A stretch of DNA of 20,551 bases from assembly GCA_020444775.1 (NCBI GenBank), contig JAGRHX010000062.1, positions 1 to 20,551 of the forward strand, given 5' to 3'. The notes under the pieces were generated by a model, which was not told the origin of the DNA, did not search any database, and worked only from the letters and a program-made list of their open reading frames with translations. The DNA is from Gammaproteobacteria bacterium (GTDB lineage: Bacteria; Pseudomonadota; Gammaproteobacteria; HK1). The position numbers and the translations under genes are program-made. This document shows, piece after piece, positions 7,307 through 14,190 of the stretch (its first letter is position 1; each line of letters begins with the position of its first letter).

Positions 7307-8113
7307 TTGCAGCGCTTGACGGGACTCGGGCGCCGGCTGCTCGGTCGGGGTGGCGCAGCGGGTGGCGCCAATGGCCGCGCCGGGTGGCGCGCGACCGATG
7401 TTGGTTGGTTGATCGATGCCCCGAGTGCCACCTTCATCTACGACGCGCCCGCTCCGGTGCCGCTGCCGGAGCCAGCGTCGAATCACGCCAAGTCGCCGCA
7501 TGCCTGCCCGGCCATACTTGCCCATCGCGGCGGGCTGCACCAGATCGCCTGCCCGTTGGACCTGCATCTGCGGGTCCGCAATCTGGACACACCGCGGCCG
7601 GTACTGGTCAACGCCGCCGGCGATCGCTCCGCCGTCTCCCGACAGGTGCTGGATCAGATGGTGACACTGATGCCGCGGGATCGCTGGCTGCATCCAGACC
7701 GGCCGCTGCTACAGGTGAGCGCACCGTGGCGTTTCGTCAGCGACGCGAACGTCTGGCTCAACCAGCTCCCTCCATTCTATCACTATCGTTCCGAGCCGCT
7801 ACCAGGATTGATGATCGGCGGTCGCTTCCCGATACGCCTGTGGCCACGCAGCCTGATGTGGGCGTTCGAATGGCATGACACGCAGCGCGACCTGCGGCTG
7901 CGGCGTGGTGAGCCGTGGTTCTACGTCTGGTTCGAGACCGAGCAGCCGCAACGCCGGGTCCGCCTGCTCGAAGCGCAGATGACCGACGCGCTGCGCGAAT
8001 ACTGCAACGGGCTGGACGGCGCCGCCGCGCACGTCAACCAGACCTACGCGTTGTTTCGCACCGCCAGCCAGCGTCGCCCCACGCAATTGCTCCACAAGAA
8101 GGTGCGTGATTGA
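7307..8113 (+). CDS. Uncharacterised protein between RiPP precursors and sulfotransferase
   Basis: About 268 residues; the function is not recognised. The start is uncertain: the frame opens after a TGA at 7283, and only TTG (7307, 7316) or later rare starts are available, none with a clear SD, so the true start may differ. The first ~70 residues are Gly/Ala/Pro-rich and probably disordered. The conserved-looking part begins near CPAILAHRGGLHQIACP. It continues through APWRFVSDANVWLNQLPPF and GLMIGGRFPIRLWPR, then LMWAFEWHDT, LRRGEPWFYVWFET and a helical end. The many aromatic and acidic residues in short motifs suggest an enzyme or binding domain. It faintly recalls DUF6065-like hypothetical proteins, but this is a weak memory-based match. 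Its stop overlaps the sulfotransferase start by 1 nt (TGATG), so the two are co-translated. Its position makes it a candidate peptide-modifying or peptide-recognition protein. Confidence 0.65.
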   Translation: MQRLTGLGRRLLGRGGAAGGANGRAGWRATDVGWLIDAPSATFIYDAPAPVPLPEPASNHAKSPHACPAILAHRGGLHQIACPLDLHLRVRNLDTPRPVLVNAAGDRSAVSRQVLDQMVTLMPRDRWLHPDRPLLQVSAPWRFVSDANVWLNQLPPFYHYRSEPLPGLMIGGRFPIRLWPRSLMWAFEWHDTQRDLRLRRGEPWFYVWFETEQPQRRVRLLEAQMTDALREYCNGLDGAAAHVNQTYALFRTASQRRPTQLLHKKVRD

Positions 8114-9828
8114 TGACCAGCCCGTCGCCACGGTCGCGACCCGCCCGGCCCAAGCTGGCCGTGCGCGCCCATCGCCAGCTCCGCGTACGCACCCTGCTGG
8201 CGCGGATCCGGCAGTGCGCGGCGGCGGACGACGAGCCCGGCTACGATCAAGCCTGGCAGGATGTGTTGCGCCTGGACCCATTGCACGCCGGTGCCCTGCA
8301 CGCGCTCGCTCGGCTACGTCATCAGCAGGGTCGACCGGGCGCGGCGGCCGAGCTGATGCAGCGACTGGTGACACTGCGTGCGGACGACCCACAGCTCCAC
8401 AACGACCTCGGCAATCTGCGTCTGGCCGATGGCGATCACGCAGCCGCGCTGGCCGCTTACGATCGCGCGCTCGAGCTGTCACCGGATGCAGTCGATACCT
8501 TGTTCAATCTGGGCGTGGCGCTGTTCTGCGCGGGGCGCTCCGAGGCGGCATCCGCGGTCCTGGAGCGGGTCGTAGCGCTGGCACCGGAGGATGCCACGGC
8601 CCGTGCCGAGCTGGGCAAGGTGAATCTGCATCTGCAACGGCTCGACCAGGCGCAGCGCTGCTTCCAGGAGGCGCTGACCCTGGATCCGCACAACGCCGAG
8701 GCGTGCAGCGGCATGGCCGGCATCGCCATGACCCGTGGCGATGCGTGCGGCGCGCGCCGCTGGCTGCGCGAGACGCTGTCGCGCGATCCCACCCATTCCA
8801 TGGCCTGGCATCAGCTGGCTCGCTCGCGCCGGCAGACGGCAGAGCTGGACGCGGATCTACGCGGCGCCCGCGACGCGTTATCGAGCGCCACCGACCCCGA
8901 TGCACGTGCCAGCCTGCATTTCGCCCTGGCCAAGATGCACGACGACCTGGGGCAGACTGCCGCCGCGATGCAGCACCTGCGCACCGGGAACAAGCTGGTG
9001 CGACCGCCGGGTCGCTTCGACCCGGTCGCCTTCGAAGAGCAGATCTGCCGTCTGGTCGAGGCCTTCCCCGCTTCGTTCTTCGCCGAGCACCGCGACGTCG
9101 GTATTCCATCGATACTACCGGTGTTCATCGTCGGCGCGCCGCGCAGCGGCACCACGCTGGTCGAGCAGATCCTGGCCAGCCATCCACGCTGCGCCGGGCT
9201 CGGCGAGTACCTGCACCTGGAGCGTAAGCTGGCCGCGCGCAATGCCGATCCCGCACAGCTCGCCAGCACCTTGGAGCGCGGCGACTGCCTGGCCCTGGGA
9301 CGTGCCTATCTGGCTGCGGTGCGTTCCCGCCACCCGCGCGCCGAGCGGGCGACCAACAAGGCGCCGGGCCTGGTGTTCCAGCTCGGTCTGATGGCCGTGC
9401 TGTTCCCGAGCGCCGCGCTGGTCCTGTGCACACGCGATCCGCTCGACACCGGATTCTCCATGTACTTCCAACGCTTCGCGCATGGGATGCTGCCGTGCGC
9501 CTACGATCTGAGGCACATCGGTGTGTATCTGCGCGGGGTACGGCGCCTGATGACGCACTGGCAGGATGTGCTGCGCGACCGCATCCACGTGCTGTCCTAT
9601 GAGTCCCTGGTCGGTGACCAGGCGCAGCAGAGTCGCGCCTTGCTCGAGCACTGTGGGCTGGCCTGGGATCCGGCCTGTCTGCGATTTCATGCCACCAGGC
9701 GCAACGTCCACACCGCCAGTGCCTGGCAGGTCAGGAGTCCGCTGTATCGCAGCTCGATTGCCCGATCGACCCCCTACCGCGCCGACCTGGGCGAGCTCGA
9801 AGCGGCGCTGCGCGAGCCGCCTGCATGA
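8113..9828 (+). CDS. TPR-repeat sulfotransferase
   Basis: 571 residues from the ATG at 8113; a TTG three bases earlier is also possible. The N-terminal ~300 residues carry TPR-type helical repeats, for example ALHALARLRHQQGRPGAA, LHNDLGNLRLADGDHAAAL and TLFNLGVALFCAGRSEAA. These are followed by a C-terminal sulfotransferase domain. The PAPS 5'-phosphosulfate loop is GAPRSGTT (341-348) in FIVGAPRSGTTLVEQIL, and the 3'-phosphate motif is CTRDPLDTGFSMYFQRF. The domain ends with the usual YESLVGD and VHTASAWQVRSPLY motifs. The family (Sulfotransfer_3, tyrosylprotein-sulfotransferase-like with TPR) moves sulfate from PAPS to hydroxyls; the TPR part probably binds a protein or peptide substrate. 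Its place directly after two precursor peptides suggests peptide or glycopeptide sulfation, though sulfation of a surface glycan is possible. Confidence 0.9.
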   Translation: MTSPSPRSRPARPKLAVRAHRQLRVRTLLARIRQCAAADDEPGYDQAWQDVLRLDPLHAGALHALARLRHQQGRPGAAAELMQRLVTLRADDPQLHNDLGNLRLADGDHAAALAAYDRALELSPDAVDTLFNLGVALFCAGRSEAASAVLERVVALAPEDATARAELGKVNLHLQRLDQAQRCFQEALTLDPHNAEACSGMAGIAMTRGDACGARRWLRETLSRDPTHSMAWHQLARSRRQTAELDADLRGARDALSSATDPDARASLHFALAKMHDDLGQTAAAMQHLRTGNKLVRPPGRFDPVAFEEQICRLVEAFPASFFAEHRDVGIPSILPVFIVGAPRSGTTLVEQILASHPRCAGLGEYLHLERKLAARNADPAQLASTLERGDCLALGRAYLAAVRSRHPRAERATNKAPGLVFQLGLMAVLFPSAALVLCTRDPLDTGFSMYFQRFAHGMLPCAYDLRHIGVYLRGVRRLMTHWQDVLRDRIHVLSYESLVGDQAQQSRALLEHCGLAWDPACLRFHATRRNVHTASAWQVRSPLYRSSIARSTPYRADLGELEAALREPPA

Positions 9829-9835
9829 CGCTGAA

Positions 9836-9849
9836 CGCGACGCCTCGCG
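9836..9849. terminator. Short hairpin between convergent genes
   Basis: CGCGA (9836-9840) and TCGCG (9845-9849) form a 5-bp stem with a CGCC loop in the 24-nt gap between two convergent stop codons. It is small, but the position suits a bidirectional transcript end. Confidence 0.3.
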
Positions 9850-9852
9850 GGC

Positions 9853-11058
9853 TCAGGACACGGTCTCGCCCAACTCGTGCAGGCAGGCCGCGACAAGATG
9901 CTGTCGCGCGCCTTGCAGGCCACGTGCGTGCAGGGCCGTCGCGTGGTCCATCGCGGCACGCCGCGCTGGCGCCGAGCGGCACAGCGAGCGCACAGCCGCC
10001 AGCAGATCCTCGGCGCTGCCATCCGCGCCGAGGACGCTGACGAAAGGCTGGTCGGCGAGAGCCTCGCCGACCAGTACCTGATCCACGTACCGGGGCACGA
10101 TCACCTGCGGTCTGCCCAGCGCCAGCGCCACCTGCGCGGTGGCCAGTCCACCGTGATGAATCACCACCGAGGCCTCGCGCACAGCCTGCTCCAGCAGCGG
10201 CGCCGCCGGCAACACGCTGACGTCAGCGCTCCGTGACATCCGCCATTCGCGCGGATCGGCATCCCGCACGTGCAGGCTGCCGGGCACGCCGCTTGTCGCC
10301 AGCAGCGACGCGATCCGACGGGTCAGACGCCCATCACCGGCCAGATAGGCATAGAAGCCAGCACCCGTGGCCGGGCTTGGAGAGGCCAGCGACTCGAACG
10401 TGCCGAGGCACGGGTCGTGCCTGCATTCACGATAGGGATCCAGCTCTGGAAAGCTGATCACGAAACGCTGTTGGGCACGATAGACGTCGGTCAGGTGCAT
10501 CGGCAGCGGCGCGCCGAACCGGCTTTGAACCTGTTGGATCACCTCGAGCAGGCGCGCGCCATTGACACGCTCGGTGTCGACATCACCGGTATCGGTGCGA
10601 AACAGCGGGAACTCCGGCGCATCAGCGGGTGGAGTGCTGTACCCGGAGCCGAACAGCACCACAGGAATACGCCCGTACGCAGCGGTCGTCAGCAACGGAC
10701 AGTAGCTGCCAACGATCAGATCCGGGCGCACCAGGTCTATCAGATCCCGCCACGCGCGCAGCAGCGGGTAGAGGTGGTCGATGCTGCCGAATCCATTGCA
10801 GGCCATCAGATCGGTAAAGCTGGTCGGATGGAAACCTGCTCGCCGTTGTCTTGCACTCAGACGACCGATGACATACGGCGCTTGCACGACCGGAATCCGG
10901 GGCTGATCTGCAAGCCGTTCCGCTACATCGATGCGGCGTAGCGCGACGACCGGCCGATGACCGTGCCCGGACAGCGATCGGGCAAGCGCCAGACAACGCA
11001 GCGAGTAGCCGATCCCGTCACCAAGCTCGTTCGCCAACAGAATCGTCTTGCCAGACAC
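9853..11058 (-). CDS. GT1-like (UDP-glycosyltransferase/MGT-type) glycosyltransferase
   Basis: 401 residues starting at a GTG (11058) that follows GAGGTG by 3 nt. The frame is open to 11424, but that extension is not protein-like. The N-terminus KTILLANELGDGIGYSLRCLALARSL is the first beta-alpha unit of a GT-B fold with a Gly-rich loop. Near the C-terminus is VIHHGGLATAQVALALGRPQVIVPRYVDQ, the HHGG...P...DQ signature of GT1/GT28 donor-binding domains. Such enzymes glycosylate small molecules, lipids or natural products. It is convergent with the sulfotransferase and so not in the same operon; it may still act on the peptide product. There is no N-terminal signal or membrane helix, so it is cytoplasmic. 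Confidence 0.8.
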   Translation of the reverse strand: MSGKTILLANELGDGIGYSLRCLALARSLSGHGHRPVVALRRIDVAERLADQPRIPVVQAPYVIGRLSARQRRAGFHPTSFTDLMACNGFGSIDHLYPLLRAWRDLIDLVRPDLIVGSYCPLLTTAAYGRIPVVLFGSGYSTPPADAPEFPLFRTDTGDVDTERVNGARLLEVIQQVQSRFGAPLPMHLTDVYRAQQRFVISFPELDPYRECRHDPCLGTFESLASPSPATGAGFYAYLAGDGRLTRRIASLLATSGVPGSLHVRDADPREWRMSRSADVSVLPAAPLLEQAVREASVVIHHGGLATAQVALALGRPQVIVPRYVDQVLVGEALADQPFVSVLGADGSAEDLLAAVRSLCRSAPARRAAMDHATALHARGLQGARQHLVAACLHELGETVS

Positions 11059-11340
11059 GCTCACCTCGCCGTTGTGCCACTGCCGGGAGATACCTGTCAC
11101 GGTGCCCCGCTGCAAAGTCGCCGCCTCGCACGCATGTATTCGAGCCTTCGAATCGTACTGAAGAAGTCCGTACGACCGGCACCCGGTAGGATTCCATATC
11201 TGCCAGCTCCAGAACGTGATTCGCCACGCACCAGACGTGACCGGTCTTGATCCCGACCCGTGACGCCGGTTTGAATGAATGACCTGTCGCCGTACCGGTT
11301 CGGCGGCAGAGGGTTCGATGGCCAATCGCGGGAGAAGACC
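11059..11340. other. Divergent intergenic region
   Basis: These 282 nt separate two divergent genes, so promoters for both probably lie here. It is less GC-rich in the middle (around 11140-11210) than the flanking genes. Small palindromes such as TTCGAGCCTTCGAA are visible. No -35/-10 pair is good enough to call. Confidence 0.4.
11062..11067 (-). promoter_or_regulatory. SD fixing the GTG start of the GT1-like gene
   Basis: On the minus strand GAGGTG precedes AGC-GTG. This supports the internal GTG start just before SGKTILLANELG and argues against the 122-residue upstream extension. Confidence 0.6.
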
Positions 11341-12201
11341 ATGCCAAGACTGCTGAGCGACGCGCAGGTGCAGATGATGGAGCGGGACGGCTACGTGGCA
11401 CCGATTCGCATCTTCGATGCGCAAACCGCCCGCGCCTATCGTGACCGGCTCGAGGCCTTCGAGGCGAGCGTGGCCGACCGCCCGGCCGAGGAGACGTTGT
11501 TCACCCTGTCACGCTTCAAGCCGCATCTGCTGTTCACCTGGCTGGACGAGATCTGTCATCACCCCAGGCTGCTGGACGCGATGGAAGACGTGCTCGGGCC
11601 GGATCTGATCATCTTCTCCGGCGCCTTCTTCACCAAGAACGCCGGCGATGGCAACTACGTGCCCTGGCATCAGGACACCACCTACGCAGACTTCGAGGGT
11701 GGCCGCTACGCCCGGGCCTGGGTCGCGTTCACCGACAGTCATCCCGGCAACGGCTGCATGCGGGTCATCAAGGGTAGCCACAAAACCCAGCTACAGCACA
11801 CCGAGGAGCCGGACAATCCGCACAACATCCTGTTCCGTCGCGAGAAGGTCGCCGGCACGGTGGACGAGAGCGATGCGGTGGATCTGATCCTCGCGCCGGG
11901 CGAGATGTCGATCCACGACTACGGCGTGGTCCACGGCTCGAACCCGAACGACAGCACCGACCGCCGCATCGGTTTTGCGATCACCTTTGTCAGCGCCGAC
12001 ACCCTGCCACGCGGCCGCAAGGAGACCGGCATGCTGGTCCGCGGCCAGGTCCGCAACGACGGCTGGGAGCTGGAGCCGCGCCCACTGGCCGATCTGGACG
12101 AGGCCGCACGCGCCGCTCACGCGCGTGCGATGGCGATCCGCGGCGGCTACTTCTTCAGCGAGGCAGGCAAGGACCGGCTGGTCGCGCAGGCCCGCGGTTG
12201 A
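11341..12201 (+). CDS. Phytanoyl-CoA dioxygenase family (Fe(II)/2-oxoglutarate) oxygenase
   Basis: 286 residues from the ATG at 11341, with GGAG 6 nt upstream. The frame is open to 11275, but the upstream ATG has no SD. The metal triad of the PhyH family is visible: H110 and D112 in PWHQDTTY, and H198 in YGVVHGSNPN. R208 or R209 in DRRIGFAITF is the likely 2-oxoglutarate carboxylate ligand. The middle carries the common WVAFTDSHPGNGCMRVIKGSHK stretch. PhyH-type enzymes hydroxylate or halogenate diverse small molecules, including in natural-product pathways, and the sequence alone does not give the substrate. The next gene is convergent, so this one is probably monocistronic. It could tailor a product of the cluster, or belong to a separate catabolic set with the monooxygenase and GMC oxidoreductase nearby. 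Confidence 0.9.
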   Translation: MPRLLSDAQVQMMERDGYVAPIRIFDAQTARAYRDRLEAFEASVADRPAEETLFTLSRFKPHLLFTWLDEICHHPRLLDAMEDVLGPDLIIFSGAFFTKNAGDGNYVPWHQDTTYADFEGGRYARAWVAFTDSHPGNGCMRVIKGSHKTQLQHTEEPDNPHNILFRREKVAGTVDESDAVDLILAPGEMSIHDYGVVHGSNPNDSTDRRIGFAITFVSADTLPRGRKETGMLVRGQVRNDGWELEPRPLADLDEAARAAHARAMAIRGGYFFSEAGKDRLVAQARG

Positions 12202-12210
12202 GCGCATAGT

Positions 12211-12247
12211 CCGGGCTCGGATGGCGCCTTCGCGCCGGCCGGCCCGG
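12211..12247. terminator. GC-rich stem-loop between convergent genes
   Basis: CCGGGC (12211-12216) pairs with GCCCGG (12242-12247). Inside them GGCGC (12223-12227) pairs with GCGCC (12232-12236) around a CTTC loop. It lies between the stop codons of the dioxygenase and the convergent monooxygenase remnant, so it is a plausible bidirectional terminator. It has no T-run. Confidence 0.6.
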
Positions 12248-12796
12248 TCAGATGCCGCTCGCGTATTTTCGTTTCAACACGGGTATCACCGTACCAAGGA
12301 GTCGCTCGAGCATCGGGCGCTGCTCGTCCAGGCTCGGGTAGTAGAGACCGAACTCCGAGATTCCGAGCTCAATCAGCTGCTCCACCAGATCGACGTACTC
12401 GCCGAAGCGATCCACCCGCTCTTTGTTCGACCAGTTCTCCAGGCCCATCATCTCGTAACTCGGATCGATGGGCAGGCCGATGCCAAGACCGAGCTCCAGT
12501 CGTCCATTGGAGATGCGATCCAGGGTCAGGGCTTGATTGGCCATGGTCGCCGGGTCGCGCAGCGGAATCTGTGCAACGCAGGTGCAGATACGGATGCTCG
12601 GCGTCGCCTGTGCCAGCGCGGCCGCATGAGTCCACAGCTCCAGCCACGGCCTGGGTGGGTTGCTCCAATCGATGAAGTGATCGGCAAGCCCGACCATGTC
12701 CGCACCCAGCGTCTCCAGACGCTGGACCGTTGCGACCATCTCCGGCCACGGCGCCCGCGGCAGCACGACGATCTGGAAGCGAAGCGGGTGAGCCAT
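12248..12796 (-). CDS. Luciferase-like (LLM) monooxygenase, internally deleted
   Basis: 182 residues from the ATG at 12796; an upstream ATG at 12856 is also in frame, with no better SD. The N-terminal part is a normal bacterial-luciferase-like (LLM, F420- or FMN-dependent) domain. It has RFQIVVLPRAPWPEMVATVQ, LGADMVGLADHF, SIRICTCVAQIPLRDPATMA and LDRISNGRLELGLGIG, followed by RVDRFGEYVDLVEQLI. The sequence then jumps straight to LGISEFGLYYPSLDEQRPMLERLL, which is the usual C-terminal end. LLM proteins are about 300 residues long, so about 110-130 residues of the barrel appear missing, although the frame is kept. The lost segment normally carries much of the flavin and substrate site, so the product is probably inactive. 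A natural short paralog is the alternative. Confidence 0.7.
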   Translation of the reverse strand: MAHPLRFQIVVLPRAPWPEMVATVQRLETLGADMVGLADHFIDWSNPPRPWLELWTHAAALAQATPSIRICTCVAQIPLRDPATMANQALTLDRISNGRLELGLGIGLPIDPSYEMMGLENWSNKERVDRFGEYVDLVEQLIELGISEFGLYYPSLDEQRPMLERLLGTVIPVLKRKYASGI

Positions 12797-13011
12797 GATG
12801 ATTTGGAACTCCTGCGTATTCGGTGCGGCATTGCTCTCACCGACGCCGGGTATCAAAGCGATTACGTAGACTGCCTCGCAATTTCAGCACGATTCGATTG
12901 ACGCCGACACCCCGCGGTCGAGAATGCCACCGAGGACGCGATGTGCAAGCAATGCTCGCGTCTTGCATGGATGTCAGCCAGACCCATTGGATTCAGGGAG
13001 AATCAACGACA

Positions 13012-14067
13012 ATGAACGCGCGCCTGTTTACCAGATCGACCAAAGGCATGGCCTTGCTGTTGCTCGGGCTCTGCAGCCTGCAGGCACCGGCCCAGCTCAG
13101 CAACTACAACGTCCTCGACACTCGCACCACCAGCTATGACGTCGACAAGAACAATCGAGTCGACACCCAAGCCTTCTCACAGTGGGTGCAAGGTACCTGG
13201 TTGAATCTGCCCCAGCCCCAGTTCGCCGCCATGCAGTGGGTCGAGACCAGCCTGGTCGACTTCTACTCAGTCGAATACGACTGGGGCCCCGCCCCCAACC
13301 CGCCTGGCTTGCATGGTTGGTTCAATGCCTCACGGGCTCTTGGCATACAGCTCGGCAATAGCACCAGCCGTGTCGCCTGGTCAGCGGTGACCAGGAGTAG
13401 CGGCTACGCGATCAACGCCGCGCCGCTACGCTTCGACGTGCAGGACTGCTTCCTCTTCTCCTGCACCTTGAAATACTCGGTGACGTTGGACACCAGCGGC
13501 AGCTCTACCGCCGAATATCACACGCCGACTGGCACCGGTTCCGGCACCGGTGCCGGTAGCAGTGGTTCCAGCCTGCGTGCCACGCAAGCGTCTTCCCTGC
13601 TCTCGGGCTCCGCGCCGATTTCACTCAACATCGGCGAATCGCTGGTGACGGGCGCATCCCTGGACGTGGTCGACACCGCCAGTGCCGAGGTTGTCGACAA
13701 TCTGCTGCAACTCATCAGCAGCGTGGAGCGTCTGGCAACTGGCCAATACCTGTACACGTACCAGATGATCAACAACGCCGACATCGCGATCGAAGCGTTG
13801 TGGGCCGCGGCAGGTTTTGACGGCGACCCGGTGGAGCTGCCCTCGGACAGTGAGAGCGCGCTGCTCAGCCTGCTATCCGATAGAGCACCCGTCGAGCGGA
13901 CCAGCATCGCCGAGCTGAATCTGGTCGGCGCGTTCTCGAGTCTGCCGATGTTCGGAGCAGCCCAGATCCTCCAGCCGGTGCCATTGCCGGCCTCCGCATG
14001 GCTGCTCATCGCGGCGCTGACATCCATAGCGGTAAGAGCGCGGACCGTCGGCCGCGCTCGCGATTGA
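13012..14067 (+). CDS. Secreted VPLPA-CTERM (PEP-CTERM-like) surface protein
   Basis: 351 residues from the ATG at 13012; the longer in-frame start at 12823 yields a basic, non-signal N-terminus. Residues 1-29 form a Sec signal peptide (Arg/Lys-rich, then GMALLLLGLCSLQAPA, with cleavage likely before QLSN). The mature part is Ser/Thr-rich and acidic, with one likely disulfide pair (DCFLFSC) and a Gly/Ser-rich linker (GTGSGTGAGSSGSS). At 323-351 is VPLPASAWLLIAALTSIAVRA, then a basic tail. This is the VPLPA variant of the PEP-CTERM sorting signal, which directs cleavage by exosortase/archaeosortase-type enzymes and is linked to exopolysaccharide or surface display. No exosortase is in the window. 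The rest of the protein is not recognised. Confidence 0.78.
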   Translation: MNARLFTRSTKGMALLLLGLCSLQAPAQLSNYNVLDTRTTSYDVDKNNRVDTQAFSQWVQGTWLNLPQPQFAAMQWVETSLVDFYSVEYDWGPAPNPPGLHGWFNASRALGIQLGNSTSRVAWSAVTRSSGYAINAAPLRFDVQDCFLFSCTLKYSVTLDTSGSSTAEYHTPTGTGSGTGAGSSGSSLRATQASSLLSGSAPISLNIGESLVTGASLDVVDTASAEVVDNLLQLISSVERLATGQYLYTYQMINNADIAIEALWAAAGFDGDPVELPSDSESALLSLLSDRAPVERTSIAELNLVGAFSSLPMFGAAQILQPVPLPASAWLLIAALTSIAVRARTVGRARD

Positions 14068-14190
14068 ACCCGGGAACCGGATTCCGGATTCTGTGCGCTG
14101 GCACACAAACATCGGGGACTGAAACGAGTCATAACAGCACCTGAGCGACGCAGCGGATACTCCGCGGTCACAGCAATAGGAGCCAGGGAC

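Noticed and set aside
7282..7878. Alternative + strand reading frame over the unknown gene (starting MTGDAEQAIAALDG)
   Set aside because: After ~15 plausible residues it becomes Arg/Ala/Gly-rich shadow sequence; the frame of 7307-8113 has clear domain-like motifs.
11059..11424. 122-residue N-terminal extension of the GT1-like protein on the minus strand
   Set aside because: The extension is low in protein character, covers the divergent promoter region and overlaps the start of the dioxygenase gene; the internal GTG has an SD and begins the GT-B fold.
12823..13011. N-terminal extension of the VPLPA-CTERM protein
   Set aside because: The 63 added residues are Arg-rich and would bury the signal peptide that starts at 13012.
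14098..14125. TGGCAC as a possible sigma-54 -24 element
   Set aside because: The required TGC-type -12 element is not at the correct distance.
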